DNA from: Flavobacteriales bacterium
Lineage (GTDB): Bacteria > Bacteroidota > Bacteroidia > Flavobacteriales_F > PHOS-HE28
DNA length: 57,052 nucleotides
Reading direction: 5' to 3'
NCBI GenBank assembly: GCA_017987115.1
Contig: JAGNUG010000010.1
Span: forward strand, 1 to 57,052
This document shows positions 1 to 7,871 of this stretch, piece by piece. The position numbers and the translations under genes are program-made. The notes below the pieces were generated by a model. The model did no database searches, had not been told where the DNA came from, and saw only the letters and a program-made list of their open reading frames with translations. Position 1 is the stretch's first letter. Each line of letters starts with the position of its first letter.

Positions 1-1362
1 CTGGAGCGACGCATTAAGCAGGAGATCGAAGAGAACCCAGCGTTGGAGGAAGGGGAGGACCAGGATGAGGACGATGACCTGAACGTGGATATTGCAACCA
101 CCGACGAGAACGACAAGGAGGAGAACGAACGCGACGAGTTCGATCTAAGCGATTATTACCAGGACGACGAAACGCCGGATTATAAGCTCAGTGCCAAAAA
201 TACTGGACCGGATGATGAGCAGCGCGAGATCCCGCTTGCAGGTGGCACTACGTTCCAGGATGCCATGCGCCAACAACTCTCCTTGCGCCGCAGCGATGAT
301 CGTACGGTGATGCTTGCCGAGAACCTGATCGGCAATTTGGATGAGGACGGCTATCTACGCCGTGATCTCGATAGCATCGTGAACGATCTTGCCTTTACAC
401 AAAGCATTAGTTGTGAACGGGAAGAACTGGACAAGGCACTTTCCTTATTGCAATCATTGGACCCTGCCGGTGTGGGTGGTCGGGATCTGCGAGAATGCTT
501 GCTCATTCAAGTTAGACGGATCCCGCACAGTTTGGATCAACGCATTGCGGAGGAGATCATCGACAAACATTTCGAGGCGTTCAGCAAGAAGCATTACGAG
601 CGCATCATGGACAAGTTGGAGATCGATGAGGATGCGTTGCGCGGAGCCATTGAGCTGATCGTTCACCTGAATCCGAAGCCGGGCAATACCATGCGCGGTA
701 CCGATCGCGCAGCACAGGAGATCATTCCGGATTTCATCGTGAACGAGGTGGAAGGGCAATTGGAACTTTCGCTGAACGGACGCAATGCACCGGAACTTCG
801 TGTGAGCCGTGCGTACCGCGATATGATCTCCGAGTACTCCAAAGGAAAGAAGGACAAGGAACAGCGCGAAGCATTGCAGTTCATCAAACAGAAGCTGGAT
901 TCCGCAAAGTGGTTCATCGATGCCATTAAGCAGCGGCAGAACACCTTGCTCGTTACCATGGACGCCATCATGGAATACCAAAAGGATTTCTTCCTTACCG
1001 GTGATGAGACCAAGATGAGGCCCATGATCCTGAAGGATATTGCGGAACGTGTTCATTTGGACATCAGTACGATCAGTCGCGTGGCCAATAGCAAGTATGT
1101 GCAGACCAACCACGGGACGTTCATCCTCAAATTCTTCTTCAGTGAAAGCCTGAGTACGGATAGCGGTGAGGAAGTAAGTACCCGCGAGGTGAAGAAGATC
1201 CTGCACGAAGCGATCAACGCAGAGAACAAACAGAAGCCCTTCACCGATGATGAGCTCACGGCCTTGTTGAAGGAAAAAGGCTACAACATTGCGCGCCGTA
1301 CGGTTGCCAAATACCGCGAACAACTTGGGTTGCCCGTTGCGCGTCTGCGTAAGGAGCTGTGA
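1..1362 (+). CDS. rpoN: RNA polymerase sigma-54 factor RpoN (5' end outside window)
   Basis: The frame is open from the first base, so the gene starts upstream; 453 residues are visible. Sigma-54 directs RNA polymerase to -24/-12 promoters and needs an AAA+ activator. A very acidic linker covers roughly visible residues 15-60, followed by the core-binding domain (around NLDEDGYLRRDLD). A helix-turn-helix follows (DIAERVHLDISTISRVANSK), and the C-terminus carries the RpoN box ARRTVAKYREQLGLPVARLR, which reads the -24 element. The stop overlaps an in-frame GTG of the next gene, so the two are probably co-transcribed. The family assignment is firm because the RpoN box is nearly canonical. Confidence 0.96.
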   Translation: MERRIKQEIEENPALEEGEDQDEDDDLNVDIATTDENDKEENERDEFDLSDYYQDDETPDYKLSAKNTGPDDEQREIPLAGGTTFQDAMRQQLSLRRSDDRTVMLAENLIGNLDEDGYLRRDLDSIVNDLAFTQSISCEREELDKALSLLQSLDPAGVGGRDLRECLLIQVRRIPHSLDQRIAEEIIDKHFEAFSKKHYERIMDKLEIDEDALRGAIELIVHLNPKPGNTMRGTDRAAQEIIPDFIVNEVEGQLELSLNGRNAPELRVSRAYRDMISEYSKGKKDKEQREALQFIKQKLDSAKWFIDAIKQRQNTLLVTMDAIMEYQKDFFLTGDETKMRPMILKDIAERVHLDISTISRVANSKYVQTNHGTFILKFFFSESLSTDSGEEVSTREVKKILHEAINAENKQKPFTDDELTALLKEKGYNIARRTVAKYREQLGLPVARLRKEL

Positions 1363-1379
1363 TCCATTCCCGGAATATC

Positions 1380-1997
1380 ATGCGCGCAGTCGCCCACGTT
1401 CTTTCTGTTGCTCTGCACCCACTGTTCATGCCGTTCTACATGGTGTTCCTGGTCTTTCAGGTGGACCCGCATGTGGCGTTCTTTTTGCCACCGGAACATC
1501 ATTGGATCATCTTCGGTATGGTTGCCTTGATGACGATCGCATTCCCACTGACAAGCACCTTCCTCTTATTACGCACCGGCATGATCAGCAGCTTGCAGAT
1601 GCCGGAACGCAGCGATCGTATCGGACCCTATATGCTAACATTGATCTACTACGGCATGATGTGGTACTTGCTGCAACGCACACCGCTCCACTGGACCGTA
1701 AGCTCGTTGTTCATCGGCGTATTCGTTGCCTTGTTGCTTACAACGGTGATCACGCTTAAGTGGAAGATCAGTGCGCACATGGTCGGTATCGGTGGCGTGC
1801 TTGGAGCGGTCTGCGGACTCACAACACTGCACGACCTGCATGCTTTCTTCGTGATCTCCGGATCGATATTGGCAGTAGGTGTTCTTGGAACAATGCGCTT
1901 GTTGATCACCGATCATACGCCAGCGCAGATCCATACAGGTGCTGCGCTGGGCATCGTTTGTACGTATGGTTGTTTGGTCCTGGAGGTGGGGTCGTGA
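1380..1997 (+). CDS. PAP2-like integral membrane protein
   Basis: A protein of about 205 residues with five or six hydrophobic segments. It resembles divergent PAP2 (phosphatidic acid phosphatase type 2) membrane proteins: KWKISAHMVGIGG looks like the central Ser-Gly-His region, and the late ITDHTPAQIHTGAALG resembles the His-containing third motif. The catalytic signature is degenerate (SAHM instead of PSGH), so phosphatase activity is uncertain. The start is ambiguous. ATG at 1380 gives a short N-terminus before a hydrophobic HPLFMPFY segment, while GTG at 1359 would overlap the rpoN stop as GTGA. It is probably expressed with rpoN. Confidence 0.75.
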   Translation: MRAVAHVLSVALHPLFMPFYMVFLVFQVDPHVAFFLPPEHHWIIFGMVALMTIAFPLTSTFLLLRTGMISSLQMPERSDRIGPYMLTLIYYGMMWYLLQRTPLHWTVSSLFIGVFVALLLTTVITLKWKISAHMVGIGGVLGAVCGLTTLHDLHAFFVISGSILAVGVLGTMRLLITDHTPAQIHTGAALGIVCTYGCLVLEVGS

Positions 1998-2066
1998 TAT
2001 CCTTCAAATGATCAGATGGTCAGTTAACCTTCACCATTGCAGAAAACAACTAGTTGATCTAAGCGT

Positions 2067-2119
2067 GTAGCCACAGGCTACGGTGAGCCTACTCGGGGGC
2101 GTAGCCTTAGGCAACGCCC
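2067..2119. repeat. two adjacent short palindromes between convergent genes
   Basis: The first hairpin is GTAGCC-ACA-GGCTAC at 2067-2081, a perfect 6-bp stem. The second is GGGCGTAGCC-TTA-GGCAACGCCC at 2097-2119, with one mismatch. Both lie between the convergent PAP2-like gene and galE, so they may terminate both transcripts. The core GTAGCCACAGGC recurs at 10677-10687, which suggests a dispersed palindromic repeat family. Confidence 0.6.
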
Positions 2120-2129
2120 AGTATGGTGA

Positions 2130-3149
2130 TCACATTTTCTGCAACGCGCATTGCCAGGTCCAGGCATCGCGCAGTGCATCATCCAATCCGCGTTCTGCTT
2201 TCCAACCCAACACCTTGCCGCTCTTGCTGGTCTCGGCATATACGCTTTCCACATCGCCCGGTCGCCGTGGCCCGATCGTGTAAGGAATGGTAACACCGGT
2301 CACCTTCATGAACGTGTTCACCACATCGAGTACCGTAATGCCGTTGCCCGTTCCGATGTTGAACACTTCGCAAACCGGCGCAGTGCGTTCTTCCATCCAT
2401 TCCAACGCGCGCACATGGGCCAAAGCAAGATCCACCACATGGATGTAATCGCGCACGCAACTGCCATCGGGGGTTGCGTAGTCATTGCCGTGCACCGTTA
2501 GTTCCTTGCGCATGCCTGCACCGGTCTGTGTAACAAAGGGCACCAGATTGTTCGGAACACCCAGCGGCAGTTCTCCGATGGACCCACTTGGGTGCGCGCC
2601 GATCGGGTTGAAATAACGCAGCAGCACTGCCTTCAATCCACTTACCGCAACGCTTTGATCGCGCAACAATTGTTCGCACACCACTTTGGTAAAGCCATAG
2701 GGTGAGTTCGCATTGCGATCCGGTGCAGCCTCCGTTACCGGCAATTCCGCAGGTTGACCATAGACCGTGCAACTCGATGAGAACACGATGCGCTGGACAC
2801 CATGTTTCTTCATTGCACCCAACAACACCACCAACGAACCCACGTTGTTCCGGTAGTATTTCAAGGGCTCCTTCACACTTTCACCAACCGCTTTATCCGC
2901 CGCGAAATGGATCACACCGAACACCGGGTCTTCTTTTGCAAACACCTTATCCATCGCTGCTGCATCCGTACAATCCACACGGTGCGTGCTAGGTGCTTTA
3001 CCGATGATCGCAGCGATACCCTCCAATGCGCGCTCTTCGCTATTGCGTAGATCATCCACGATCACGGGCGTGTACCCCGCATTGTGCAACTCTACACATG
3101 TATGCGAACCAATGAACCCTGCTCCTCCGGTTACGATCACTTTTTTCAT
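2130..3149 (-). CDS. galE: UDP-glucose 4-epimerase
   Basis: 339 residues, the normal length for GalE, which interconverts UDP-glucose and UDP-galactose with bound NAD in the cytoplasm. The N-terminal Rossmann motif TGGAGFIG is at residues 7-14. The catalytic serine region SSSCTVYG is around 124-131, and the YxxxK pair is Y151/K155 in SPYGFTK. It is an extended short-chain dehydrogenase and lies alone on the minus strand. A CACCTTTG box ends 7 nt before the ATG, so the transcript may begin at or next to the start codon. Confidence 0.95.
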   Translation of the reverse strand: MKKVIVTGGAGFIGSHTCVELHNAGYTPVIVDDLRNSEERALEGIAAIIGKAPSTHRVDCTDAAAMDKVFAKEDPVFGVIHFAADKAVGESVKEPLKYYRNNVGSLVVLLGAMKKHGVQRIVFSSSCTVYGQPAELPVTEAAPDRNANSPYGFTKVVCEQLLRDQSVAVSGLKAVLLRYFNPIGAHPSGSIGELPLGVPNNLVPFVTQTGAGMRKELTVHGNDYATPDGSCVRDYIHVVDLALAHVRALEWMEERTAPVCEVFNIGTGNGITVLDVVNTFMKVTGVTIPYTIGPRRPGDVESVYAETSKSGKVLGWKAERGLDDALRDAWTWQCALQKM

Positions 3150-3156
3150 GCACGTG

Positions 3157-3164
3157 CAAAGGTG
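3157..3164 (-). promoter_or_regulatory. putative -7 box of galE
   Basis: The minus strand reads CACCTTTG, one mismatch from the Bacteroidota -7 consensus TAnnTTTG. Seven bases separate it from the galE ATG, so transcription would start at or immediately before the start codon. No clear -33 TTTG box is visible. Confidence 0.5.
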
Positions 3165-3303
3165 GTGCGAATGCCATTATCCCGTTCCGTGAGGTGATCC
3201 GAATTGCTCAATGGTGATCGTTAGCAGTCCATCGTCTGTTCCTTCCACGCGTTTGAGTCAAGGCTTCCAATGTTCATCTCCACGCATCAACTATTTGCAC
3301 TAT

Positions 3304-3885
3304 CTAAGATTGGTCGTCCGCCAAAACCCGGACAGGCCCGGCGAAGGTTTGACATTCGCAGGAGCGGGGGTTGGGAGGGTGCTTAAATTCAGAACTCGCA
3401 TAAATAGGGTTGGACACTTCAAAAAAGGATTGAGCCTTAGATATGGCCATGCGATCTGAGCAACGCCTGATAGTAACACCTTTAGAAAGAGTAAGTCCAG
3501 CTTCCGTAATTTCCTTATAACTATGCTCTGAGATGCATGGCGCATTAGTATTACGAACACTTGCAACCTGAATGCAATATCTGTCATGAGGACAATAAAT
3601 TGGAAAGTCTGTAGTACGTATCAACGGATAGCATCCTGATGGATCTTCTTCATAAAATTCCATCATGCTCAACCTCTCCAATCCGGTTTTATTGCGTGGA
3701 ACACTGATAGAGTAAACAAGCCATACAGAGCTAATGTATAAAGAGTCATCGGTGAGTACTTCTGGAGTAGTGTATGTTAGTTTTTGAACTTCAATCAAGA
3801 GTCCGTCTTCTACAGTTTTATTGCATGATGAGAAAGTTAACACCAGCAGTAAAATCGAAAGCGCGAAAATGGCTGTTAATCGCAT
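3304..3885 (-). CDS. small lipoprotein of unknown function (island gene 1)
   Basis: 193 residues from ATG at 3885. The N-terminus MRLTAIFALSILLLVLTFSSC is a lipoprotein signal with the acylated Cys in TFSSC. I do not recognise the rest, which is Cys-containing with no obvious repeats. The frame is open further upstream through the repeat element at 3895-4112, but the signal peptide marks 3885 as the start, only about 10 nt after the element's end. The last 18 or so codons run into a 39-bp repeat (3312-3350), so the native stop may have been replaced. The sequence is visibly more A+T-rich than neighbouring housekeeping genes, which suggests foreign origin. Confidence 0.7.
   Translation of the reverse strand: MRLTAIFALSILLLVLTFSSCNKTVEDGLLIEVQKLTYTTPEVLTDDSLYISSVWLVYSISVPRNKTGLERLSMMEFYEEDPSGCYPLIRTTDFPIYCPHDRYCIQVASVRNTNAPCISEHSYKEITEAGLTLSKGVTIRRCSDRMAISKAQSFFEVSNPIYASSEFKHPPNPRSCECQTFAGPVRVLADDQS
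3312..3350. repeat. 39-bp repeat, copy 1 of 3
   Basis: Begins GGTCGTCCGCCAAAACCCGG and ends GAAGGTTT. Other copies are at 4139-4177 and 4997-5035, with a few substitutions. It contains GTCCG and CGGAC arms able to form a short hairpin. It overlaps the 3' end of island lipoprotein gene 1. Confidence 0.9.
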
Positions 3886-3894
3886 AGAACTCTT

Positions 3895-4112
3895 TAAACC
3901 CACGCAGGGTGACTTCCACCTACTCTCCGAAGACAAGCCTACGCCGGCGCTTGAGGCCCGTGCAGCGGTGGGTCTGTCCGCTGCATTTGAGCGGATGACC
4001 CTGCGGTTCGCTAGTGTAAACATCAAGCCTCTCATCACGGTCCATTTCCATTGCACGGTAACGCAAGATATATGCTTTGGGCTATGGCTGGGTACTACCC
4101 TGCGTGGGTTTA
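3895..4112. mobile_element. 218-bp MITE-like element, copy 1
   Basis: Bounded by a perfect 16-bp terminal inverted repeat, TAAACCCACGCAGGGT on the left and ACCCTGCGTGGGTTTA on the right. The terminal TA at each end could be a target duplication, as made by IS630/Tc1-mariner-type transposases. It has no transposase gene. The same-length copy 2 is at 4770-4987, and an 89-bp internal core (4014-4102) recurs at 5875-5963. It sits directly upstream of island lipoprotein gene 1 on the minus strand. Assignment as a miniature transposable element is inference; the repeats and inverted ends are seen directly. Confidence 0.7.
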
Positions 4113-4138
4113 AGGCGCTTGAGCCCCGTGCAGCGGTG

Positions 4139-4177
4139 GGTCGTCCGCCAAAACCCGGACAGACCCGGCGGTGGTTT
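4139..4177. repeat. 39-bp repeat, copy 2 of 3
   Basis: Same sequence as 3312-3350 except for a few substitutions near the right end. It lies 26 bp from the right end of the first 218-bp element and is followed at 4204-4217 by a solitary copy of the terminal repeat (ACCCTGCGTGGGTT). Confidence 0.9.
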
Positions 4178-4269
4178 GGCTGCGTCGGCTACGGCTTGGG
4201 TTTACCCTGCGTGGGTTCAGATGCGAAGGCTAGGAAGGCGTATGCGTGAGGGAACGGTGTTAGCGCGCG

Positions 4270-4794
4270 TCAGGGGATATTCATCAGGGCGAGTGAGTCT
4301 ACGAAGATTGCTCCACTTTCATCGTCAACTCGAACAACTATACCAGACCTAACTAAGGAAGCAACTGCGCAAGCCGTAGAGTCATTGGTAATCTCTGCTG
4401 TTATCAAGCCATGCCTGTCAAAGTACTTGGATGCGATAGCAGATGGTCTTTGATCTCTGATGTCAGACGGGCAGGAGTATGGAACAAAGTTGTAGTAGGT
4501 AAGGTCCTTTCGTTCAACGACCACTGGCTCGTTGCGGAGTATGGAGCGCACTACAAAACGGCGATACTGTGGGTAAGGCATGATAGTACCCTTCTTAGCA
4601 AGGTATCCTTGTAGCGTCCCTGTCTTCACAAGGCAATGTAGTAGGGTATCATCGACGCGCACAGTTACAGGTAGCCATGCGCCGCCAACATCTACGACAT
4701 CGAGAGTCTTGTTGATGTTATGCTTTTGGCCGCCACACCCAAGCAACAACGCAACGAGGATAACTGTGCTAAACCCACGCAGGGTGAATTCCAC
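4270..4794 (-). CDS. small lipoprotein of unknown function (island gene 2)
   Basis: About 174 residues if translation starts at the GTG at 4794. The predicted N-terminus is MEFTLRGFSTVILVALLLGC, a lipoprotein signal ending at LLLGC, and its first eight residues are encoded inside the 218-bp element at 4770-4987. The frame stays open upstream through most of the element to a TTG at 4941, so a longer product with an element-encoded N-terminus is possible. The mature region is unrecognised; it contains several Cys and ends MNIP. It shows no similarity by eye to island genes 1 or 3 apart from the repeat-derived part. Confidence 0.6.
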   Translation of the reverse strand: MEFTLRGFSTVILVALLLGCGGQKHNINKTLDVVDVGGAWLPVTVRVDDTLLHCLVKTGTLQGYLAKKGTIMPYPQYRRFVVRSILRNEPVVVERKDLTYYNFVPYSCPSDIRDQRPSAIASKYFDRHGLITAEITNDSTACAVASLVRSGIVVRVDDESGAIFVDSLALMNIP

Positions 4795-4987
4795 GTACTC
4801 CCCGAAGACAAGCTTCCGCCGGCGCTTGAGCCCCGTGCGGCGGTGGTTCTGTCCGCTGCATTTGAGCGGATGACCCTGCGGCTCGCTAGTGTAAACATCA
4901 ACCCTCTCATCACGGTCCAATTCCATTGCACGGTAACGCAAGATATATGCTTTGGGCTATGGCTGCGTACTACCCTGCGTGGGTTTA
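4770..4987. mobile_element. 218-bp MITE-like element, copy 2
   Basis: It has the same length as copy 1 and the same perfect 16-bp terminal inverted repeats, with terminal TA. Internal differences from copy 1 are scattered substitutions. It overlaps the apparent 5' end of island lipoprotein gene 2. On its other side lie ten unrelated bases and then the third 39-bp repeat. Confidence 0.7.
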
Positions 4988-4996
4988 AGGGCGCAG

Positions 4997-5035
4997 GGTC
5001 GTCCGCCAAAACCCGGACAGACCCGGCGCAGGTTT
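4997..5035. repeat. 39-bp repeat, copy 3 of 3
   Basis: The same 39-bp unit as at 3312 and 4139. In all three places it lies downstream, on the minus strand, of an island lipoprotein gene. Confidence 0.9.
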
Positions 5036-5044
5036 GGGTTTGGC

Positions 5045-5106
5045 TTGCGCGGGTTTAGTGTTCACCCTGCGTGGGTTTAGGCTGGGGTTCACCCTGCGTC
5101 GGTTTA
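5045..5106. repeat. tandem solitary copies of the element terminus
   Basis: Two copies of the ACCCTGCGTGGGTTTA terminus lie at 5064-5079 and 5091-5106 (the second with one substitution), 27 bp apart. A third degenerate copy (TTGCGCGGGTTTA) lies at 5046-5058. These look like nested insertion remnants or a tandem array of termini just downstream of island gene 3. Confidence 0.75.
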
Positions 5107-5156
5107 GCTTCTTATAGTTCTTCTTGGGAACTTGCACTGCACAAGTTCTTTTATTT

Positions 5157-5912
5157 TCAAGGCCCAAATACTAGAGTAGTAGAGTCCTTCATCTCCAATA
5201 CGTCATAACAATCCTCTGGCCGTGGAAACAAACTATCCAACCTATCACTAAGTGGCGTGCCCTGTACATTAACGATATAGAAATTCAGCTCCTTCAAAAT
5301 CAAGGAATCCACGGAAGTTAAGATAGGGCTATCAAGTATTAACTGCCCACCGCTGCACGCAGTGTTAATCAAATGTCGCGTCGAACTGAAGCGGCCATTA
5401 AGCATAAGTGTGTTAATCCTAATGCCTTGTTCGAAAATATTCGAAGTAAAAGGATCTGACATCGTAATATTAATAAGGCGAAGTCGCGGAAAGGATAAGG
5501 AAATTGGGTGCAAAGAAGTAAGCTCATCTGCAACTATATTCAGGTTGGATAATCTTTCCATAGGAATGTGTTCTACATCCAGAATAATGGTATCCACTCT
5601 GAGCCACAGTGTTGAGCATCCTAAAAAGTTTAGCGCTTTGGCTATTGAGTCTGAAAGCGTAAAAACACCATTATAACGTAACTCAATGTTGCCATCAGTT
5701 TGATCGGGGGTATTATCGCGAAATGCTAACAACTCATCAATGCTTTCGAATAAGGTTGGATAATACACGTGTTCAACCTGCTGGTGATCCGCAGATTCCG
5801 GAACGATCGAATTCTGACAGCTTCCCAAACCTAGTAAGAACATAGCAGTACACCACTTGACAAACCTCCGCCGGGTGTAAACATCAAGCCTCTCATCACG
5901 GTCCAATTCCAT
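5157..5912 (-). CDS. LRR-like lipoprotein of unknown function (island gene 3)
   Basis: About 251 residues from ATG at 5912, which lies inside the third partial repeat copy. The N-terminus includes RRRFVKWCTAMFLLGLGSC, a positively charged hydrophobic stretch ending in a lipobox-like LGSC. An ATG at 5843 would leave only eight residues before that Cys, too short for a signal peptide, so an upstream start is needed. The mature part is rich in regularly spaced Leu/Ile with Asn (LSNLNIVADELTSL, RINTLMLNGRF), suggesting irregular leucine-rich repeats. Function is unknown. Base composition is A+T-richer than the flanking EEP gene. Confidence 0.6.
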   Translation of the reverse strand: MELDRDERLDVYTRRRFVKWCTAMFLLGLGSCQNSIVPESADHQQVEHVYYPTLFESIDELLAFRDNTPDQTDGNIELRYNGVFTLSDSIAKALNFLGCSTLWLRVDTIILDVEHIPMERLSNLNIVADELTSLHPISLSFPRLRLINITMSDPFTSNIFEQGIRINTLMLNGRFSSTRHLINTACSGGQLILDSPILTSVDSLILKELNFYIVNVQGTPLSDRLDSLFPRPEDCYDVLEMKDSTTLVFGP

Positions 5913-5963
5913 TGCACGGTAACGCAAGATATATGCTTTGGGCTATGGCTGGGTACTACCCTG
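5875..5963. repeat. 89-bp element core, copy 3 (truncated element)
   Basis: Nearly identical to 4014-4102 and 4889-4977. The flanking outer part of the element is missing on the left, and the right terminus is decayed (ACCCTGTGTTGG instead of ACCCTGCGTGGG). On the minus strand it precedes island gene 3 and encodes the peptide MELDRDERLDVYT in frame with it. Confidence 0.85.
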
Positions 5964-6061
5964 TGTTGGCAAATAAGGTACATCAAAGCGTAGCGGACGT
6001 TCCTCTGAAATGGAATGATTGATCCATCGCATTCACGGACGATGTGGTACACGCTACCGCA

Positions 6062-7234
6062 CTATAGCAGCAACAACTTCACCACACGCTCTTCGCTCGA
6101 ACTCTTCACGCGCAAGTAATATACGCCACCGGACAGGTAGCTCAGGTCCAACGCATGCGACCCAGCTCCTTGGTCGGAATGGACCATTCTGCCCGTTGCA
6201 TCCAACACGCTTACTGTTGACGTGTGATCGTTCGGTAGTTCTACGGTAAGCGTTCCGTAGCATGGGTTGGGGTAAACCGTGAGCGTATTCAGTGCGGCAC
6301 GTTCAGCTACCGACACCCTATTGAAGAACTCGATGGACGCGACGACCGGCAAATGGTCCGTGGCATAATAGAGCGCATCGGCCATCGTCTGGCTTACGGA
6401 TGCGTTCGGCATCGCGTTGATGCTTTGGTTGTAATGCAGCCCATCGTTACCAACGGCCCAGGTGCTGTTCGTTACATAGCTCACACCATTCGCTGCTAGC
6501 AAACCGGGTGAGAAGAGGATCATGTCGAACCGATCATCCATGGCGCCGGATGCGCCTCCGCCGAACGCGGTGCTGCGCGTACTTTGGGTGTGGTGCGGCG
6601 CGTAGTTCACATTGTTCCATGTACCCGGCAGCACGATGGGGTCGATGAAAAAACCGCTCCCAGTGGTGGACAACAACCGTTGATACGCCGGTTCATTGGA
6701 ACCGTAGATGTTGAAATCACCACAGACGATGAAATAGGCATCCGGTGGCAACAGATCCGTGACCGCGCGTAACGCATTCACCTCGTTCAAGCGCAGGTCC
6801 TGATTCTCCACACCTGAGCTGGATTTCAAATGCACGGAGAACACCCGCAGCGTATCGCCGGAAGCCAGGTGCACCAATACGAACTGGGAAATATCACGCA
6901 GGTCTGTCTGAATAGGAATGTTGGCGACGGCCTCGAACACAGCAGCATTGTAGTACAACGCATTGTCCGTAGTGAACCCATCAACGAACGGCGCCATGGC
7001 CATGCTACCGCCCAGCACCGCACTGTGGAAGTAAGCTGCACCAGGCTCTTCCTCCACCTCCTGCACAACCAGAATATCCGGCTGAAGCGAATCAACGACC
7101 GTCTGAAAATAGACGACCCTATCCTGCGCATCTGTTGAAAAGTTAAGCGCGTTCCAGGTCATGATCCGTGCCGGCTGCGCGAAGACCAATAAACCGAGCA
7201 AGCAACATACGCTCGTGAACGATAGGCGTTCCAT
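6062..7234 (-). CDS. secreted endonuclease/exonuclease/phosphatase-family protein with T9SS type A tail
   Basis: 390 residues from ATG at 7234. A signal peptide (MERLSFTSVCCLLGLLVFAQ) precedes an EEP fold of the DNase I/sphingomyelinase superfamily. The visible motifs are MTWNALNF, VQEVEEE (metal-binding Glu), VHLKSS, CGDFNIYG (Asp/Asn) and TDHLPV (catalytic DH pair). The last 75 or so residues begin VYPNPCYGTLTVELP and end VVKLLLL, a T9SS type A sorting domain, so the enzyme should be exported to the surface or medium. The substrate could be extracellular nucleic acid or phospholipid. The frame extends upstream, but the signal peptide and a nearby promoter box fix 7234. Confidence 0.88.
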   Translation of the reverse strand: MERLSFTSVCCLLGLLVFAQPARIMTWNALNFSTDAQDRVVYFQTVVDSLQPDILVVQEVEEEPGAAYFHSAVLGGSMAMAPFVDGFTTDNALYYNAAVFEAVANIPIQTDLRDISQFVLVHLASGDTLRVFSVHLKSSSGVENQDLRLNEVNALRAVTDLLPPDAYFIVCGDFNIYGSNEPAYQRLLSTTGSGFFIDPIVLPGTWNNVNYAPHHTQSTRSTAFGGGASGAMDDRFDMILFSPGLLAANGVSYVTNSTWAVGNDGLHYNQSINAMPNASVSQTMADALYYATDHLPVVASIEFFNRVSVAERAALNTLTVYPNPCYGTLTVELPNDHTSTVSVLDATGRMVHSDQGAGSHALDLSYLSGGVYYLRVKSSSEERVVKLLLL

Positions 7235-7240
7235 ACAGCG

Positions 7241-7248
7241 TAAAGGTC
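7241..7248 (-). promoter_or_regulatory. putative -7 box of the EEP gene
   Basis: The minus strand reads GACCTTTA, a weak match to TAnnTTTG. It ends 6 nt before the ATG, in the spacing seen for several other genes in this window. Confidence 0.35.
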
Positions 7249-7295
7249 CGGCTTTTAATAAGAACGCGCAGGCGTTGAGGATGGAACAACGAACA

Positions 7296-7323
7296 AAGCC
7301 CCCCGCCTTATGGCGGGGGGCTT
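7296..7323 (-). terminator. strong hairpin terminator
   Basis: AAGCCCCCCGCC and GGCGGGGGGCTT form a perfect 12-bp stem with a TTAT loop. It lies just after the stop of the gene at 7353-7871 and before the EEP gene, separating the two minus-strand transcripts. Confidence 0.85.
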
Positions 7324-7352
7324 CTTGCAATTCAAGAATGTTTCGATTTGAC

Positions 7353-7871
7353 CTACTCACCAAGTGCGGCCATGGTCTCTACCGGAACCATCTTGCGGTC
7401 GTGTTTCACTTTCATCAGGCCTGAACCGTTCAGGAAGGTGATGGTTCCTACAGGACCAGCATATTCAAGTCCGCGGTTGGTTTCGTTGGCTTCAAGTACC
7501 ACATCGAAATCCACTTTGTGGTTGGCTTTCTGCGCGTCTTTCGTGTTCAAAGCATTGCGGGTATCCACATCAACGGACTTGGTGATGAAGCCGGGCTTGT
7601 AGAAGATCAACCGGGCTTTTACGTTCACAGGTACGTGGAATTCGAAATGACCGTTCGGCTGCACTTTGGCGAACATGCACTCAGAATCACCCAATTCAAC
7701 TGCAAGAACCACGTCATGTGCATCCAGGGTATCCATGTGCAACCATCCTGTTAGTACCAACTTATCCGTGGTGGTCTCGTTGCCGGGAGCAGCGAAGAGA
7801 CCTAGGCCGATCAGTGCGCAAAGACCTGTTAGGAGGGCCGAGAGGAAGAGGTTGGTGGCTTGCTTTTTCAT
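7353..7871 (-). CDS. exported protein of unknown function
   Basis: 172 residues. MKKQATNLFLSALLTGLCALIGLGLFAAPG is a signal peptide. The mature domain has alternating hydrophobic strands (VLTGWLHMDT, GHFEFHVPV, ARLIFYKPGF), suggesting a small beta-sandwich resembling carboxypeptidase-regulatory-like domains. No catalytic motif is visible. It is monocistronic, with a terminator behind it and a GACATTTG box about 30 nt upstream (7901-7908, minus strand). Confidence 0.7.
   Translation of the reverse strand: MKKQATNLFLSALLTGLCALIGLGLFAAPGNETTTDKLVLTGWLHMDTLDAHDVVLAVELGDSECMFAKVQPNGHFEFHVPVNVKARLIFYKPGFITKSVDVDTRNALNTKDAQKANHKVDFDVVLEANETNRGLEYAGPVGTITFLNGSGLMKVKHDRKMVPVETMAALGE

Noticed and set aside
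454-1323. Long minus-strand ORF opposite rpoN
   Set aside because: Shadow frame of rpoN, which has a firm RpoN box and HTH.
3821-4249. Plus-strand ORF through the first 218-bp element
   Set aside because: It runs through the element and the 5' part of the lipoprotein gene with no signal or domain; other element copies do not keep the frame.
3304-5963. Integron cassette array with attC sites
   Set aside because: The alternating gene/repeat layout suggested it, but I could not place RYYYAAC/GTTRRRY simple sites, and no integron integrase is visible in the window. The perfect inverted ends fit a miniature element better.
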